Source: Buddleja alternifolia
Taxonomy: Eukaryota; Streptophyta; Magnoliopsida; Lamiales; Scrophulariaceae
DNA: 64,000 nucleotides
Assembly: GCA_019426215.1 (NCBI GenBank)
Contig: CM033396.1
Coordinates: forward strand, 32,345,154-32,409,153
Reading direction: 5' to 3'
A program made the translations under genes and the position numbers. Within the stretch, counting starts at the first letter, position 1. Every line of letters starts with the position of its first letter. Below, in pieces: positions 1 to 12,297 of the stretch. The notes under the pieces were generated by a model. It saw only the letters and a list, made by a program, of their open reading frames with translations. It made no database searches and was not told where the DNA came from.

Positions 1-1248
1 CTTTTCTTTGATTTATGGGTATCTTATATTTAATGGAGATTAAATAATAAGATGGTTAATTAAAAGTGTTTAATTAATCGAGACAATTTAATTGTCCAAA
101 TTAAATCATAAAGGTTATGAACCCATTACTAGTATGTTGGTGAACCTAAAGGGTCACACACAATACTCGGACAAATCCATTTCTTAATTAAGGAAATTTA
201 ATTCAAAGTAGTTGAGTTAATATATTAATTAATTAGATTAATTAATTAAGACTTTTATTTATTCAAGTGTTGGATAAATAAATTAATTAAGTTGATAAGA
301 TCAATTTAATTAAGCTTAAGTCTAGAAAGCATTAATTTAATTAGAAGTGACTTTTATTAATCTAGTATGGTGGATTAATTATTAAAAGACTATTTTATTA
401 AGTCTTGGTCGAAAATTTGGTGGAGGAAAATAATTAAAGAGTTTAATTAATTTTCTTCTAGAAGGAAATAAGATTTCTTGGAGAGAAAGGAAACTAATTA
501 AAATAGAAGAGTTCTATTTAGAAATTAATTAGTCTTCTATTCCTACATGGAAAAGGATTAATGTATAAGAGTTCTACATGGGAAAGAATTGCAAGAACCT
601 AGTTCTATAAATAGGACTAGTATGGAACGAAAATATGATGATGACTTTTGAAGCCAAAATTTTTGTTCCTCTTGCATAAAAAAAAATCGTTTCTTTTTCC
701 TCTCTCTCATATAGTGTTCTTGAGTTCTTGATTATTCATCAAGATCTTGAATTCAAGAATTCTTCCAAAATACTTAGAGAAGTAATTTTTGCTTTCACCT
801 TAATCCCATACACTATTCCTTAGAGTTAGAATAAACGTTTATAGATCAACCTAGCTAAAGATTATAAACGAGTGGGTATCCGGGGTGTGGATCAACTTTA
901 GAGGAGAAACACTTGGGTCTCTGAAGTGAATCAAGAATCCGATCAAAGACGTTTTTGGTGGAGGAATTCGAAATCTACATCAAAGGAAAATAACGAGTCG
1001 GTTGATTCAAGGAACGAGGAGCAAGCTAGGGAGCTTACGTTAAGGAAGAAGAAACTCTTCGATTTTTACGAAAAATCGAATAAGGTAAGATTTTCTTTGT
1101 TTAAGTTTTAAATAACTAATGTAGAGATGCGCAAGTCTATGATACGTGATAAGCCCGTAGGATTAATAAACTCGCATGTTTAAATCCTAGAAACTAAAAA
1201 TTTAATTTTCCGCTGTGCTTAGTCGGGCTATATGTATATTTCCCAACA
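1..1248 (+). repeat. 5' LTR of Copia A (3' portion)
   Basis: This direct repeat of 7811-9029 ends in CCCAACA at 1242-1248, immediately before the primer binding site. It holds the promoter TATA box at 606-613. Compared with the 3' copy it is about 29 bases longer, and most differences are single-base gaps in the 3' copy. The short open frame at 926-1111 lies wholly inside the LTR and is not a gene. Confidence 0.93.
606..613 (+). promoter_or_regulatory. LTR TATA box of Copia A (5' LTR)
   Basis: TATAAATA follows the sequence AGTTC in the LTR and is conserved at 8407-8414 in the 3' LTR. It is the likely core promoter of the element, with transcription expected to start about 30 bp downstream. 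Confidence 0.7.
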
Positions 1249-1249
1249 G

Positions 1250-1262
1250 TGGTATCAGAGCC
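1250..1262 (+). promoter_or_regulatory. Primer binding site, tRNA-iMet type
   Basis: TGGTATCAGAGCC starts one base after the LTR end. It is the standard plant copia primer site, complementary to the 3' end of initiator tRNA-Met. Confidence 0.92.
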
Positions 1263-2995
1263 TAAGGCTCGCGCATCGTTATGCATGATCCGTTCAATTT
1301 TAATCGTTACATGTGATGCACGTTTAAATATTAAATTCATTATATTTTGTTGATTTGGGGATTTCATAAACAATAAATGTGCACGTGTGGAAGTGGCGAA
1401 TTTGGTGGTAATTTGGACTTAGAGTCGAAACCATAATAATAGTAATTACATATATGTGATATGTTTTGAGAAATTATTCTGTGAACATAAACCATGCAAT
1501 TCAGAATTGCAAGTCTTTCCTTTTTCTGCAAAATTCGCATGATTCTGTTTATCTAATGCACGTATGCAGTCATGTGGCTGAATGTGTGGGTGCATGATTG
1601 GTTTTTGGAATGGTGAGAAGCAATAAAATTGTTTCAAACAAAATTGTGTCATCAGAATCTGTACAAAGTATGCATGATTTTGTTTTTGGAATTGGTGTGG
1701 AAGCAATTTAGATTGGATTAATGAATAATTGCAAAGCACCTTTCGGCCTTTATTTTACAATAGTTGTGTATGAGGTAAGGGCTTTTTGTATGAAGTAGTG
1801 GGAAGATGCAATTACATAATTAATTACACGAACAACCCACATGCGCGCCAAAACGGGGCGCCTAATAGCTTGGACGACCCGACCCGTTCGGGCAGTGTCG
1901 TGATCCGTTTTGAGTATTTGATTTTTCCTAGAAATTCTATTTAAAAAGGTGTTTTAAATTGTTTATTTGGAAAAAATCAAGTTTATTGAGAAACCCCAAA
2001 TTGATATAATTTATGAGATATTTGGTAAATTAAGAATTTACATATGCTTTCATGAGTTGATATGCATGATGAATTTTGAGGCCATTAGAATTGTACAAGC
2101 ATGTTTACTTTTCGTTATTTATTATTAGCCTTGCGGCGTTCGATCCTTGATGGCTCTAGATAGGATCGATTTAGATATGGCCCAAAATATCCATGTTATT
2201 TATGTATGAGATGCATGATTTAATGTATGAGATGCATGATTCTATGTATTAGATACATGGTTTTTTTGGTTATGCTTATCTTTTATATTCCTTTCATGTG
2301 AGTTGGGCATGTTTAGGATAGAGACTTAGATAAGATAATCGAAGCGATGAGACTTTCATAATATACTAAAATCCCTTACTTATTAGATAAGTTTATAAAA
2401 TCTTAATGATTTTAATTTTAAGTTAATATGGGATAAAATTAAACGGGGTTTAATATTCCATGCCTACCATCAAAAGTAATAGCATGTCGGTGCTACTTAT
2501 GTAGATTAGTCGACCATTGCAAGTGGGACTTTCTATAATGAGAAAGCCGTGATTATTACTAAGCATAGAGATGCACATGGGTAATTTATCCTCTAAGTGA
2601 CCATTGCAAGTGGAACTTTTTGGGTAGGTCATTTACATGTAGGTTGATGGGTCTAACTTAACATAGGAGTAACATGGGGGCGCATAAAATTGAGGTCCAT
2701 GTAAAACATGAGGTAAAATAATTGAGGGTTACATGGGGATGTAATTGATAAGTGTTGTCTACCTTTTTAATTATTATGTATGTGTCCATAAAATTGGGGT
2801 ATGTAATAATTAAATCGGACTTCAAACTCACTAAGAAAAATTGTTTTCTCGAATTCTTTAATGAGGGTTATTGAATTTGAAATAAATAGTGGGAGGTAAT
2901 TTATGATTAAAAGACCTTAAAATCATATCTACATAATGTATTAAACATCTTCTTAAACTGTTTCGCTTTAATTTGTAGATAACTAGATATCTAAG
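1263..2995 (+). other. Untranslated leader of Copia A
   Basis: These 1.7 kb lie between the primer site and gag, and I see no open frame of note. The motif GCATGAT recurs many times. A short degenerate tandem repeat of about 21 bp lies at 2206-2270, built on GTATGAGATGCATGATT. Long leaders of this kind are usual in plant copia elements, where packaging signals would lie. Confidence 0.6.
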
Positions 2996-3800
2996 ATGGC
3001 TAAGAACCCGCTTTCCACAATTCTCGACACAAACAAACTCACTGGACCCAACTATTCTGATTGGCTTAGAAACCTTAAGATAGTGCTCAACTCTGAGAAT
3101 AGAGCCTATGTCTTGACTGATGCACCCCTCTCGACTCTACCCGAGGATGCTGAGGAGGAGGAAATCGAAACCCATAAGAAATGGTTAAACGATGACCTCC
3201 AAGCAAGGTGCACGATGCTTGCATCAATGTCGAATGAGTTGCAAAAGCAACACGAAAATATGGCAAGTGCTGCTGATATTTTCAAACACTTGCAAGAGTT
3301 GTATGGTGAAAAGTCTAGGAGGGAAAGGTACTTAGTGTCTAAAGAGCTTTTTAGAGCTCGTATGACTGAGGGGTCAAATGTCCAAGAACATGTGCTTAAG
3401 ATGATTGGGCTCATTGAGAAGCTCGCAAGTCTTGACATTTTCTAGACAATGAACTCTCAGTGGACTTAGTACTTCAATCCTTGCCTAGCACATTCGATCA
3501 ATTTGTGGTCAACTTTAACATGAACAGTCTGGAGGCGACCTTGCCTGACTTGTTAAGCATGTTAAGGACTGCAGAAGCCACCATCAAGAAGGACAAGCCA
3601 GTTATGTGCTTGTGAGTTCTGCCCATTCTAAGGCTAAAAAGCCAAAGAAAGGGAAAGGGAAAAGTTCCCAAAAGAACAAGAAGCTAAAAGCTAAAGGTGG
3701 GGTCAAGAAGGTTAAAGCTGATAAAGATAAGGGTGATTGTTTCCATGCGGTAAACCAGGGCATTGGAAGAGGAACTGCAAGGAGTACCTTGCGACCCTAG
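2996..3800 (+). pseudogene. Copia A gag, frameshifted
   Basis: The first open part (2996-3445, 149 residues) is a UBN2-type copia gag: it begins MAKNPLSTILDTNKLTG and carries the N-YSDWLRNL signature that opens these capsid proteins. The frame is lost near 3445, resumes in another phase, stops again near 3613, and continues through a lysine-rich stretch at 3606-3740. A CCHC zinc knuckle (CGKPGHWKRNC) appears at about 3742-3775 in a third frame. Gag would form the virus-like particle and bind RNA. At least two frameshifts make this copy inactive. The antisense frame at 3106-3438 is a shadow. Confidence 0.88.
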
Positions 3801-4160
3801 GTGAGACCAAGGGTATGTTTTATGTTGAAGTTAACTTATCTGTTAACGATACTTCTTGGGTATTAGATACCGGTTGTGCATCACATCTTTGCAATAATTT
3901 GCAGGCAATGACAAGAAGTAGGATGCTAGGAAAGGATGAGATCGTTCTGAGACTTGGCAATGGAGCAAAAGTTGCTGCCACAGCGATAGGACGGTCAACC
4001 TGGCATTAGGCGACGACATTAGAATAGTTTTAAATAATTGTCTTTATGTTTCTAGTATAATAAAGAACATTATCTCCATCCCTGTTTTAGATGGAGAGGG
4101 TTTTGAGTTTTTAATAAAAGATGGAAAGTGTTCCATTATTAAAAATTGTTCTTTACTTTT
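3737..4160 (+). pseudogene. Copia A aspartic protease region
   Basis: After the zinc knuckle the frame reads MFYVEVNLSVND and then the protease active site WVLDTGCASHLC (catalytic Asp of the D-T-G triad), characteristic of copia retropepsins that cut the polyprotein. The frame ends at 4009, and recognisable protease-like sequence continues in another phase to about 4160. Copia C (42.4-44.1 kb) carries the same block in mutated form, so the two families are closely related. Confidence 0.82.
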
Positions 4161-4177
4161 ACTAGTACTTTGACGAA

Positions 4178-5190
4178 TTGTTTATACACTGTTCAACCAA
4201 TAATTCCGTCTTTCACATTCAACATAGTAACAAAAGAAAACAAGATAACTTAAACAGTACACTAATGTGGCATGCTAGACTAGGACATATTTCCAAAGAA
4301 AGAATGCACAAATTGGCAAAGGAAGGTGTACTCGACCTTAAGGAAGAGGAAACCATGCCTGCTTGTGAATCTTGTCTTAAAGGAAAAATGACCAAGTCAC
4401 CATTTGTAGGACAAGTGGAACGTGCCACCCATCTTTTGGATTTGATCCATTCGGATGTTTGTGGTCCTTTTAGTATAAGTACTAAAGGAAGGTGTACTTA
4501 CTTCATTACTTTTACCGATGATTATTCACGGTACGGATGTGTACCTTATGAAGCACAAATCTGAAGCTTTTGAAAAGTTCAAAGAGTTTAGGAATGAAGT
4601 AGAAAAACAACTAAGTCATAGTATTAAGACTCTTCGATCTGATCGGGGAGGAGAATACTTAAGTGACGAATTCCTTAGTTATCTTAAAGAGAATGGGATT
4701 CTCTCTCAGTGGACTCCGCCTGGAACACCACAATTGAATGGGGTGTCTGAGCGAAGGAATAGGACTTTATTGGATATGGTCCGTTCCATGATGAGTTTCA
4801 CTGAAGTTCCTCCATCTTTCTGGGGTTATGCCTTAGAAACTGCGGCATATCTATTAAATAGATTGCCTTCCAAATCAGTGCCCAAAACGCCTTATGAGTT
4901 ATGGCGTGGTAAACCGGCCTCATACAAATATCTTCGAGTATGGGGATGTTCAGCCTATGTGAAAAGGCTAGTGGGAGATAAGTTAGAGTCTAAGTCTAGC
5001 TTATGTAAATTTGTGGGGTACCCTAAAGAAACTGCGGGGTACTACTTCTATGATCCATCGGAACAAAAGGTGTTTGTTTCAAGGAATGCCATCTTCTTAG
5101 AGAAGGAGTTTCTATTAGATAGAAAGGGCGAGATCATAGAACTTGAAGAAGTTCAAGAACCACAAATTATCTCACAAACTTTGGAAACAC
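4178..5190 (+). pseudogene. Copia A integrase (GAG-pre-integrase plus catalytic core)
   Basis: The HHCC-type N-terminal region is present (WHARLGHISKERM, then a CESCLKGKM motif), followed by the catalytic core: Asp in LIHSDVCGP, a TDDYSRYG block, a [11 protein letters not shown] block, and the conserved [13 protein letters not shown] helix with the Glu. The C-terminal WGCSAYVKR and [16 protein letters not shown] segments are typical of copia. One frameshift near 4535, just after DDYSRYG, splits the core between 4178-4564 and 4518-5732. Integrase would insert the cDNA into the genome. Confidence 0.9.
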
Positions 5191-5279
5191 AAACACAAGA
5201 AAACACTGAAATATCTAACACACAACCTCCGAGAAGATCCGAAAGGATCCGAGGGCCACCTGAGAGGTATGGTCTATTA

Positions 5280-6250
5280 CTAGAAGTAATAAGGAGGAGC
5301 TTCAAGTGGATGAAGATCCAAGAAGCTACAACGAAGCAATATGTGATATTGATTCTGGGAAGTGGCAAAGTGCCATGGAATCTGAAATGGACTCCATGTA
5401 CTCCAACAGGTATGGACCTGGTAGATCCACCAGAGGGTATAGTACCCATTGGTTGTAAGTGGATCTATAAGCGAAAGCTTGGAGCAAATGGAGAGGTAGT
5501 GACCTATAAAGCTAGGCTAGTGGCAAAAGGTTACACTCAAAGAGAGGGTATCGACTATGAAGAAACCTTTTCGCCAGTAGCAATGCTTAAATCCATTAGG
5601 ATTTTGCTTGCAATAGCTGCTCATTATGATTATGAAATATGGCAGATGGATGTGAAAACCGCCTTCCTCAATGGAAACATAGAGGAAGAGATTTACATGA
5701 AACAACCAGAAGGTTCATATCTAGGGGAGTGAGCAAAAGTTTGCAAACTCCAAAAGTCCATTTATGGACTAAAGCAAGCATCCCGAAGTTGGAACATCTG
5801 TTTTGATGAAACTATAAGGATGTATGGTTTCATTAAAAACGAAGATGAACCATGTGTGTACAAGAAAGTCAGTGGGAGTGCAGTGACATTCTTAGTACTT
5901 TATGTGATGATATTCTACTCATTGGGAATGATGTAGGAATGATGCAATCGACTAAAGTATGGTTATCCACCAAATTCTCCATGAAAGACTTAGGAGATGC
6001 ATCCTACATCTTAGGAATCAAAATCTATAGAGATAGATCAAGAAAGATGATAGGATTGTCTCAGTCAATGTACATAGACAAAATGCTAAAAAGGTTTAGT
6101 ATGGAGGAATCAAAGAAAGGATTCTTGCCTATGAGTCATGGGATCCGGTATTCTCGATCCATGTGTCCTTCGACATCCCAGGAACGAGATAGGATGGCTC
6201 GCGTACATATGCTTCTGCCATAGGAAGTATTATGTATGCAATGTTATGTA
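5280..6250 (+). pseudogene. Copia A reverse transcriptase
   Basis: RVT_2-type [34 protein letters not shown] and [11 protein letters not shown] are all present up to an in-frame TGA at 5730. After the stop the domain continues with SIYGLKQASRSW (the hallmark of copia RT) and a YVDD active-site region at about 5900-5930, where a one-base deletion has broken the frame. The 5852-6223 frame then carries KDLGDASYILGIKIYRD. The enzyme would copy element RNA into cDNA. One stop and at least two frameshifts show that it is dead. Confidence 0.9.
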
Positions 6251-6346
6251 CAAGGCCTGATGTGGCTCATGCATTAAGTGTAGTGAGTCGTTTTCAGTCC
6301 GACCCAGGTGAGTTGCACTGGGTAGCCGTGAAAACAATCCAAGTAC

Positions 6347-6820
6347 TTGAGAAGGACTAAGGACTTGTTTTTGATATACGGCGGTGGAGAATTGAAACTA
6401 GAAGGGTTCACTGACTCTAGTTTCCAATCTGAGGTGGATGATTTGAAATCAATGTCGGGATTTGTATTCACCCTCAATGGTGGAGCAGTAAGTTGGAAGA
6501 GTTCCAAACAGAAAACTACTGCGGATTCCACAACCGAGGCTGAATACATAGCTGCATCTGATGCAGCAAAGGAAGCTGTTTGGATTAGGAACTTCATCCA
6601 AGGGTTGGGTGCAGTCCCTAGCATTGTCGATCCAGTACCTTGTATGTGACAATAATGGCGCCATTGCTCAAGCAAAGGAGCCGAGGTCTCATCAAAGATC
6701 CAAACACATAGAAAGGCGATACCATCTGATCCGAGAGATTGTTGGTAGAGGCGACGTACGCGTGGGAAAGAGTCGACACAACGGAGAACATAGCGGATCC
6801 ACTAACTAAGCCCTTGTCTC
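6347..6820 (+). pseudogene. Copia A RNase H and polyprotein C-terminus
   Basis: The frame 6347-6649 contains [33 protein letters not shown] and STTEAEYIAASDAAKEA, which is the copia RNase H domain with its Asp and Glu metal ligands. A frameshift moves the end into 6561-6809 (DNNGAIAQAKEPRSHQRSKHIERRYHL is split over the two). The polyprotein ends shortly before the polypurine tract. The first few residues of the domain fall in the broken stretch before 6347. Confidence 0.88.
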
Positions 6821-6883
6821 GTAGTATTAGAAGGACATCTTGAGAAGATGGGTCTTAAATACCAAGGAGATTGGCTCTAGTGC

Positions 6884-6894
6884 AAGTGGGAGAT
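6884..6894 (+). promoter_or_regulatory. Polypurine tract of Copia A
   Basis: AAGTGGGAGAT lies directly before the TGTTAG that opens the 3' LTR. It is the plus-strand primer of reverse transcription. Its position fixes the 3' LTR start at 6895. Confidence 0.88.
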
Positions 6895-9029
6895 TGTTAG
6901 AATAGTGCCCTGCGAAGCCAATCCTAGATAGGCTTTCTTTATCTTCTTGTAATAAACAATTTCGTTTTACATTATATTAATAAAAGGCATTTCTTCATCT
7001 TATGTTTATATCGTTATAACTGTATGATGAAGTCCCTAGAATTCACACATAGCTATGGGGCTTGATATCTCATTGGATGGATATCATAAAACAAGTTTCT
7101 AAGGCTGTGATTTCTAAATACTGTCCAAGTCATAGAATTATCAAGATGGGACATTGATAATTCGGATAGACTTGCGCCTATGATGCACACTCTTAATTAG
7201 AGAATGTCTCGTTTATAGACATTAGTGTAGTTGACACAAATGCACATACGCGGGTGCTTGTTGAGAACAAGTTCACTGATTACCCTAACTGAAACTTCCT
7301 AAATTGGAATTATTTCTATATATGTCGAATTAGGAGTTCTTAATCACGATAGTGCAAGATTAATTCTTTGACTTGAGTCATCACAGTAATCTTGTATATT
7401 GACTTACTGCACTTTGACTCCTGTGCCAGTTCTTTTACAAGGACACATATGGACTGGTGATTGGGTGTGTGTGACTCGTATATGGAGGTTGGTGTTGACA
7501 ACAAAGGATCCATCACTTGTCTAGATGAAAAAGTGAATTTCCTATTAATTCTAAGTGTTTGACTGAGTCAGTCCTTGGCCAAGGCAAGTAAGTAATTAAT
7601 TAAGAAATGAGTTCTTGAATTAATTAATCACTAGTCAAACACACTTGAATTATTAAGATTGAATTTATAAGGATCTCGACCAATAAGATCCTCGATCTTA
7701 ATTCAATTGGGAAATTAGTTGATGGAAGAATCTCACTTGCATGGAATGCGCGATTGGAAAGGTTCACTTTGAATCGCCTACATCTAGGTCTTCAAGATAA
7801 GTAGCTAGAAACTTTTCTTTGATTTATGGGTATCTTATATTTAATGGAGATTAAATAATAAGATGGTTAATTAAAAGTGTTTAATAATCGAGACAATTTA
7901 ATTGTCCAAATTAAATCATAAAGGTTATGAACCCTTACTAGTATGTTGGTGAACCTAAAGGGTCACACACAATACTCGGACAATCCATTTCTTAATTAAG
8001 GAAATTAATTCAAAGTAGTTGAGTTAATATATTAATTAATTAGATTAATTAATTAAGACTTTTATTTATTCAAGGTTGGATAAATAAATTAATTAAGTTG
8101 ATAAGATCAATTTAATTAAGCTTAAGTCTAGAAAGCATTTAATTTAATTAGAAGTGACTTTTATTAATCTAGTATGGTGGATTAATTATTAAAAGACTAT
8201 TTATTAAGTCTGGTCGAAAATTTGGTGGAGGAAAATAATTAAAGAGTTTAATTAATTTTCTTCTAGAAGGAATAAGATTTCTTGGAGAGAAAGGAAACTA
8301 ATTAAAATAGAGAGTTCTATTTAGAAATTAATTAGTCTTTATTCCTACATGGAAAAGGATTAATGTATAAGAGTTCTACATGGAAAGAATTGCAAGAACC
8401 TAGTTCTATAAATAGGACTAGTATGGAACGAAAATATGATGATGACTTTTGAAGCCAAAATTTTTGTTCCTCTTGCATAAAAAAAATCGTTTTTTTTCTC
8501 TCTCTCATATAGTGTTCTTGAGTTCTTGATTATTCATCAAGATCTTGAATCAAGAATTCTTCCAAAATACTTAGAGAAGTAATTTGCTTTCACCTTAATC
8601 CCATACACTATTCCTTAGAGTTAGAATAAACGTTTATAGATCAACTAGCTAAAGATTTAAACGAGTGGGTATCGGGGTGTGGATCAACTTTAGAGGAGAA
8701 ACACTTGGGTCTTGAAGTGAATCAAGATCCGATCAAAGAGTTTTTGGTGGAGGAATTCGAAATCTACACAAAGGGAAAAAAACGAAGGAGTGATTCAAGG
8801 AACGAGAAGCAAGCTAGGGAGCTTACGTTAAGGAAGAAGAACTCTTCGATTTTTACGAAAAATCGAATAAGGTAAGATCTTCTTATTAAAGCTTTAAATA
8901 ACAAATCAAAGATGCGCAAGCCTATGATACGTGATAGCCCGTAGGATTAATAACTCGCATGTTTAAATCCTAGAAACTAAAAATTTAATTTCCGCTGTGC
9001 TTAGTCGGGCTATATGTATATTCCCAACA
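6895..9029 (+). repeat. 3' LTR of Copia A, full length
   Basis: The LTR starts TGTTAG and ends CCAACA (2135 bp). Bases 7811-9029 match 1-1248. The TATA box is at 8407-8414. Many one-base gaps relative to the 5' LTR (for example in runs such as AATTAATTAATC and GATAAGCCC) point to long decay or to uncorrected sequencing gaps. Near 8790 and 8876-8920 it resembles the LTR remnant at 51421-52037 more than its own 5' LTR. Confidence 0.92.
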
Positions 9030-9330
9030 CCTTAATATAACGTGAACGTTTAGAGTACGTATATTAAGATCCATGTTCTCCTGGTTAATAATCAGCTTTA
9101 TACTAGTACCATCGTGTCGTTATCATAAAGGTCACCTTCTCAGACACATGAATATTTTTTAATACAGTTTAAAGATCGTGTTTTGCGCTTTTCCGGTCCT
9201 TTTGTGATCAAGTCTTTTAAACTTTTTAAATCACAATGTTCCTACAAAGAGACTCATTTTTTTGGCAGGGGTATAAAACGCCTGAAGTGCCTCGTATTCT
9301 ATAAGTGATAGAAGCATCTTTTCAGATTGG
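9030..9330 (+). repeat. Orphan fragment of the Tat element 3' end / PMD promoter
   Basis: This stretch matches 52038-52344 along its whole length, with many small differences. Shared landmarks are CATAAAGGTCACCTTCTCAG, the GTATAAAACGCCTGAAGTGC block, and ATAGAAGCATCTTTTC. The match ends just short of where the TATA box of the PMD gene lies in the other copy. Both copies are preceded by the same end of a Copia A LTR. Confidence 0.85.
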
Positions 9331-9629
9331 CATCGTATGTAATCTACCTTGTCCCAAGGAATCAGATTATTTCATAAACCATCTTTTAGGAGTATTTTAT
9401 TAAAACGAAGATTCTTGGACTAAATGTGAAAAAAATATACTTTTTATATTATTTTCTTTGAAGTATTAGAGTTTTTTGCAAAGACTCCCATTATACTTCA
9501 TATGTTTTTAAGTAATCTATTTCTAGTATTAACTCTTGAGAGATTTTATTTTTTAAAAAAATTAATGAAAAAACTAATTTTATTGTAGATTTTTAAATTT
9601 TTTGTACGATATAAATGTTTCTTGTAAAC

Positions 9630-9671
<42 letters not shown>

Positions 9672-12297
9672 TATAAGTTTAACTTTTTTAGAAATAATTG
9701 GTTTATCTTAATATGTATTATAATAGTAAATACATAATTCATTTATAAAATAAGTAATTAATTTAAGTATAACAACTTTTTGATTGTAGCCTTAGTTAGA
9801 GCATGCAAGTAATACACCATATTGTTATCTTGTTTTCCTCCTTTTTTATCTATTTTCTCTTTTACATGTAATCCATCTTTGTTTCTCTTTATTTGTTTTT
9901 GCTTTTTGTTACGTTTAAATTTATTCTCTTTCATCTCATTTGGTTTTTTTTTTTTTTTTTGGGTTTTTTCTAACTGTTTACTTAATTAATTTATATTCAA
10001 TTTTCTTTTATCTATTTGAATTTTTTTCCACATACGCAGTGAGTGTGTGTTTTATCGTCTGATATATATATATATATATATGTGTGTATTTTCCGAATGA
10101 CCATACAGCCTACAATACAAATTTAGGCAAACATTGTGTTGATTGTTGTACAGTTATATATTTGTGTATTTATTTTATTTTGGGTTATCTTTTTATTCCT
10201 CACTAAAAGCATGTTCCATCTACTTCTACAAATCATTGTTGTTACTCAAACAAGCATGGAAATTCTTGCTTTCCTCTCTATTTCCGGTTACCACATGTCA
10301 AATATGATATGTACTTATTGGAATAATAATTGGAGACTCAAACATCAAACAAAAAATACTAATAATTTAAAGAAAGCACTTTGAACTCTTAAGAAGCCAT
10401 AAAAGGAAATATAAGTTCACAACTAGAAAACAAATCCCACAAATTAAGATCAATTACAAAGCCATTAAATTGAAATCGAACATCCTTGAACACTTACAAC
10501 ACACTTTCCACAAGGGAATAACCCAAAAACGAAAAGAAAAAAGCCTGGAAGAAAGGCGTCACCTTCCCTTTGCCTCTATGACTTGCCTTTTGTGTATAGC
10601 CGTTCATTCACATTTTCGAACTTCTATTCCTGTTGCATCTCGTATTTCACATCATAAGTATATGATAATTGTATAAATATATACTTTCTTAATTATTCAC
10701 TCTGTGTAGAGATACAATATATTACAAATGGAATAGAAGAACCAAATTGCTTCACTTGTTAGAAACAAAGAACAATTATGTATACATATGTATATTATAT
10801 GCATGAAAATAACTCACTTTTATCGAGACGACCATCTTCTTTTTCTTCTTCTTCGTCGCCGTTCTCTGATTCCCTTTTTCTTCTATTTAACCCTTTTGAG
10901 CTTCTACTTGTATATATGTAAAGTGGTTTACTTGTGCATTTCTCTAAGTCCAGGTATATAATGCAACCCTAATGAAAGCCAATTGATTCTTTCTTAAGAT
11001 CTTCACCACAAAGTAAGTATTTACATCATAGATTATTGACAATTTTAGGAATGGTCCCCTCCTATAGTCAAATATTCTCATATAATAAGTTGTACCTATC
11101 CACCACTTGAGAATATTTATGTTCTTTTTACATCAATTAGATCACTAAATAGAGGTAAATCCAATCACTCCATGTGGAGAAAAAGATAAAGACATTATTT
11201 GGATATATTATTGAATGAGGAAAAGTAGAAAATCCAACGTGAATTAAAAGGTATATAAGTATTGGGTAATTCAACGTAGGATGCATAAGTGGTACACGTA
11301 TTGCGTACTGTTTAAGATTTGTTCTTAGCTCCTCAATTTCATATTTGCATCTTTTATTTTAATTTCTTGCTTTGTTTTATACTTAATTATCACAAATTAT
11401 CGCTAATGAGTATGATTTACATCAACGGTATATTTTAGAACACACTTCATATATATAACATGCATTTACGATATAAAATACAAGATATGGTTAAGTTCAC
11501 TAAAGAAATTCTAAATCAACATTATTTCGGTAACAAAGGGCTATGGAATAATAAACGTTAAACTCATGGATTCAAATAAACTCATGGAGTATTTGTTAAT
11601 TTAAGTTGTTGCATGAAAGTTAATTTGACATGTCATGTGAATGTAAGACTGTAAGACTAAATATATAGTTTCAAATATATGTGAATGTAAGACTAAATGT
11701 ATAGTTTCAAAGACTCAAAATAATCAATCTCAGAATAAGTTCGATTGGGGCTAAGTATTCTTAGCCTATAGCGGGAACAATATTATACCTTCTATTTATT
11801 TTACACATTGAAATTCTAAACTTTATTCTACGAAGGGGGCCCGAGGTTCTAATCTTTCGCTACGTGGAACCCAAATCAACTAAAAGTCATTGATGATTAT
11901 ATTATGCGAAGAAAATATATTTAAAGAATAGCGAAACTTTGCAAAAGTTATCATTTTTAAGAGCTTTTCGCAATTAAAATTTCGAGAGAGTTACAATTGT
12001 GGAATGAAATATAGATGATATTCATTATATACATATATGATTAATGATTACACTGAGATTTAGAGTACCAAAAAGTATAATAAAATCTCATGCAAAAGTT
12101 AGTTGACAAATGTCACGTTATACATTCTCAAACTGTTCAGATCATTTATTACATAATTGCGTGACATTGTTTGTAGATGCAGAAATATGAAAAAAGTAGA
12201 GATGAATAATTAGAATGTGCATAGTTGGGAAAAATATGCCTAATTTGACTCGGAATGGAAAGTTAGAAGGAGACTAATATTTAATTGGGAAATAATT
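9331..12297. other. AT-rich intergenic DNA without a recognisable gene
   Basis: I see no coding signal. Open frames at 10136-10384 and 10470-10676 have low-complexity composition and no family resemblance. A microsatellite of AT then AC units lies at about 9637-9672, a T run at 9943-9960, and an AT then TG run at 10061-10088. Confidence 0.6.

Larger units (their letters stand above)
1..9029 (+). mobile_element. Copia A: Ty1/copia LTR retrotransposon, 5' end cut by window edge
   Basis: The window opens inside a long LTR that is repeated at 6895-9029, since base 1 matches base 7811. Between the LTRs lie a tRNA-iMet primer site, a long leader, gag, protease, integrase, reverse transcriptase, RNase H and a polypurine tract, in the order integrase then RT that defines Ty1/copia. 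The coding part is broken by several frameshifts and at least one stop, so this copy cannot make its own proteins. By comparison with the 3' LTR, about 916 bp of the 5' LTR lies outside the window. The 3' flank (9030-9330) is a Tat-type fragment, so the element sits in, or was copied together with, another retrotransposon. Confidence 0.93.

Noticed and set aside
10136..10676. Two short plus-strand frames as possible small genes
   Set aside because: AT-rich low-complexity residues, no start context, no family motif and no splice structure to extend them.
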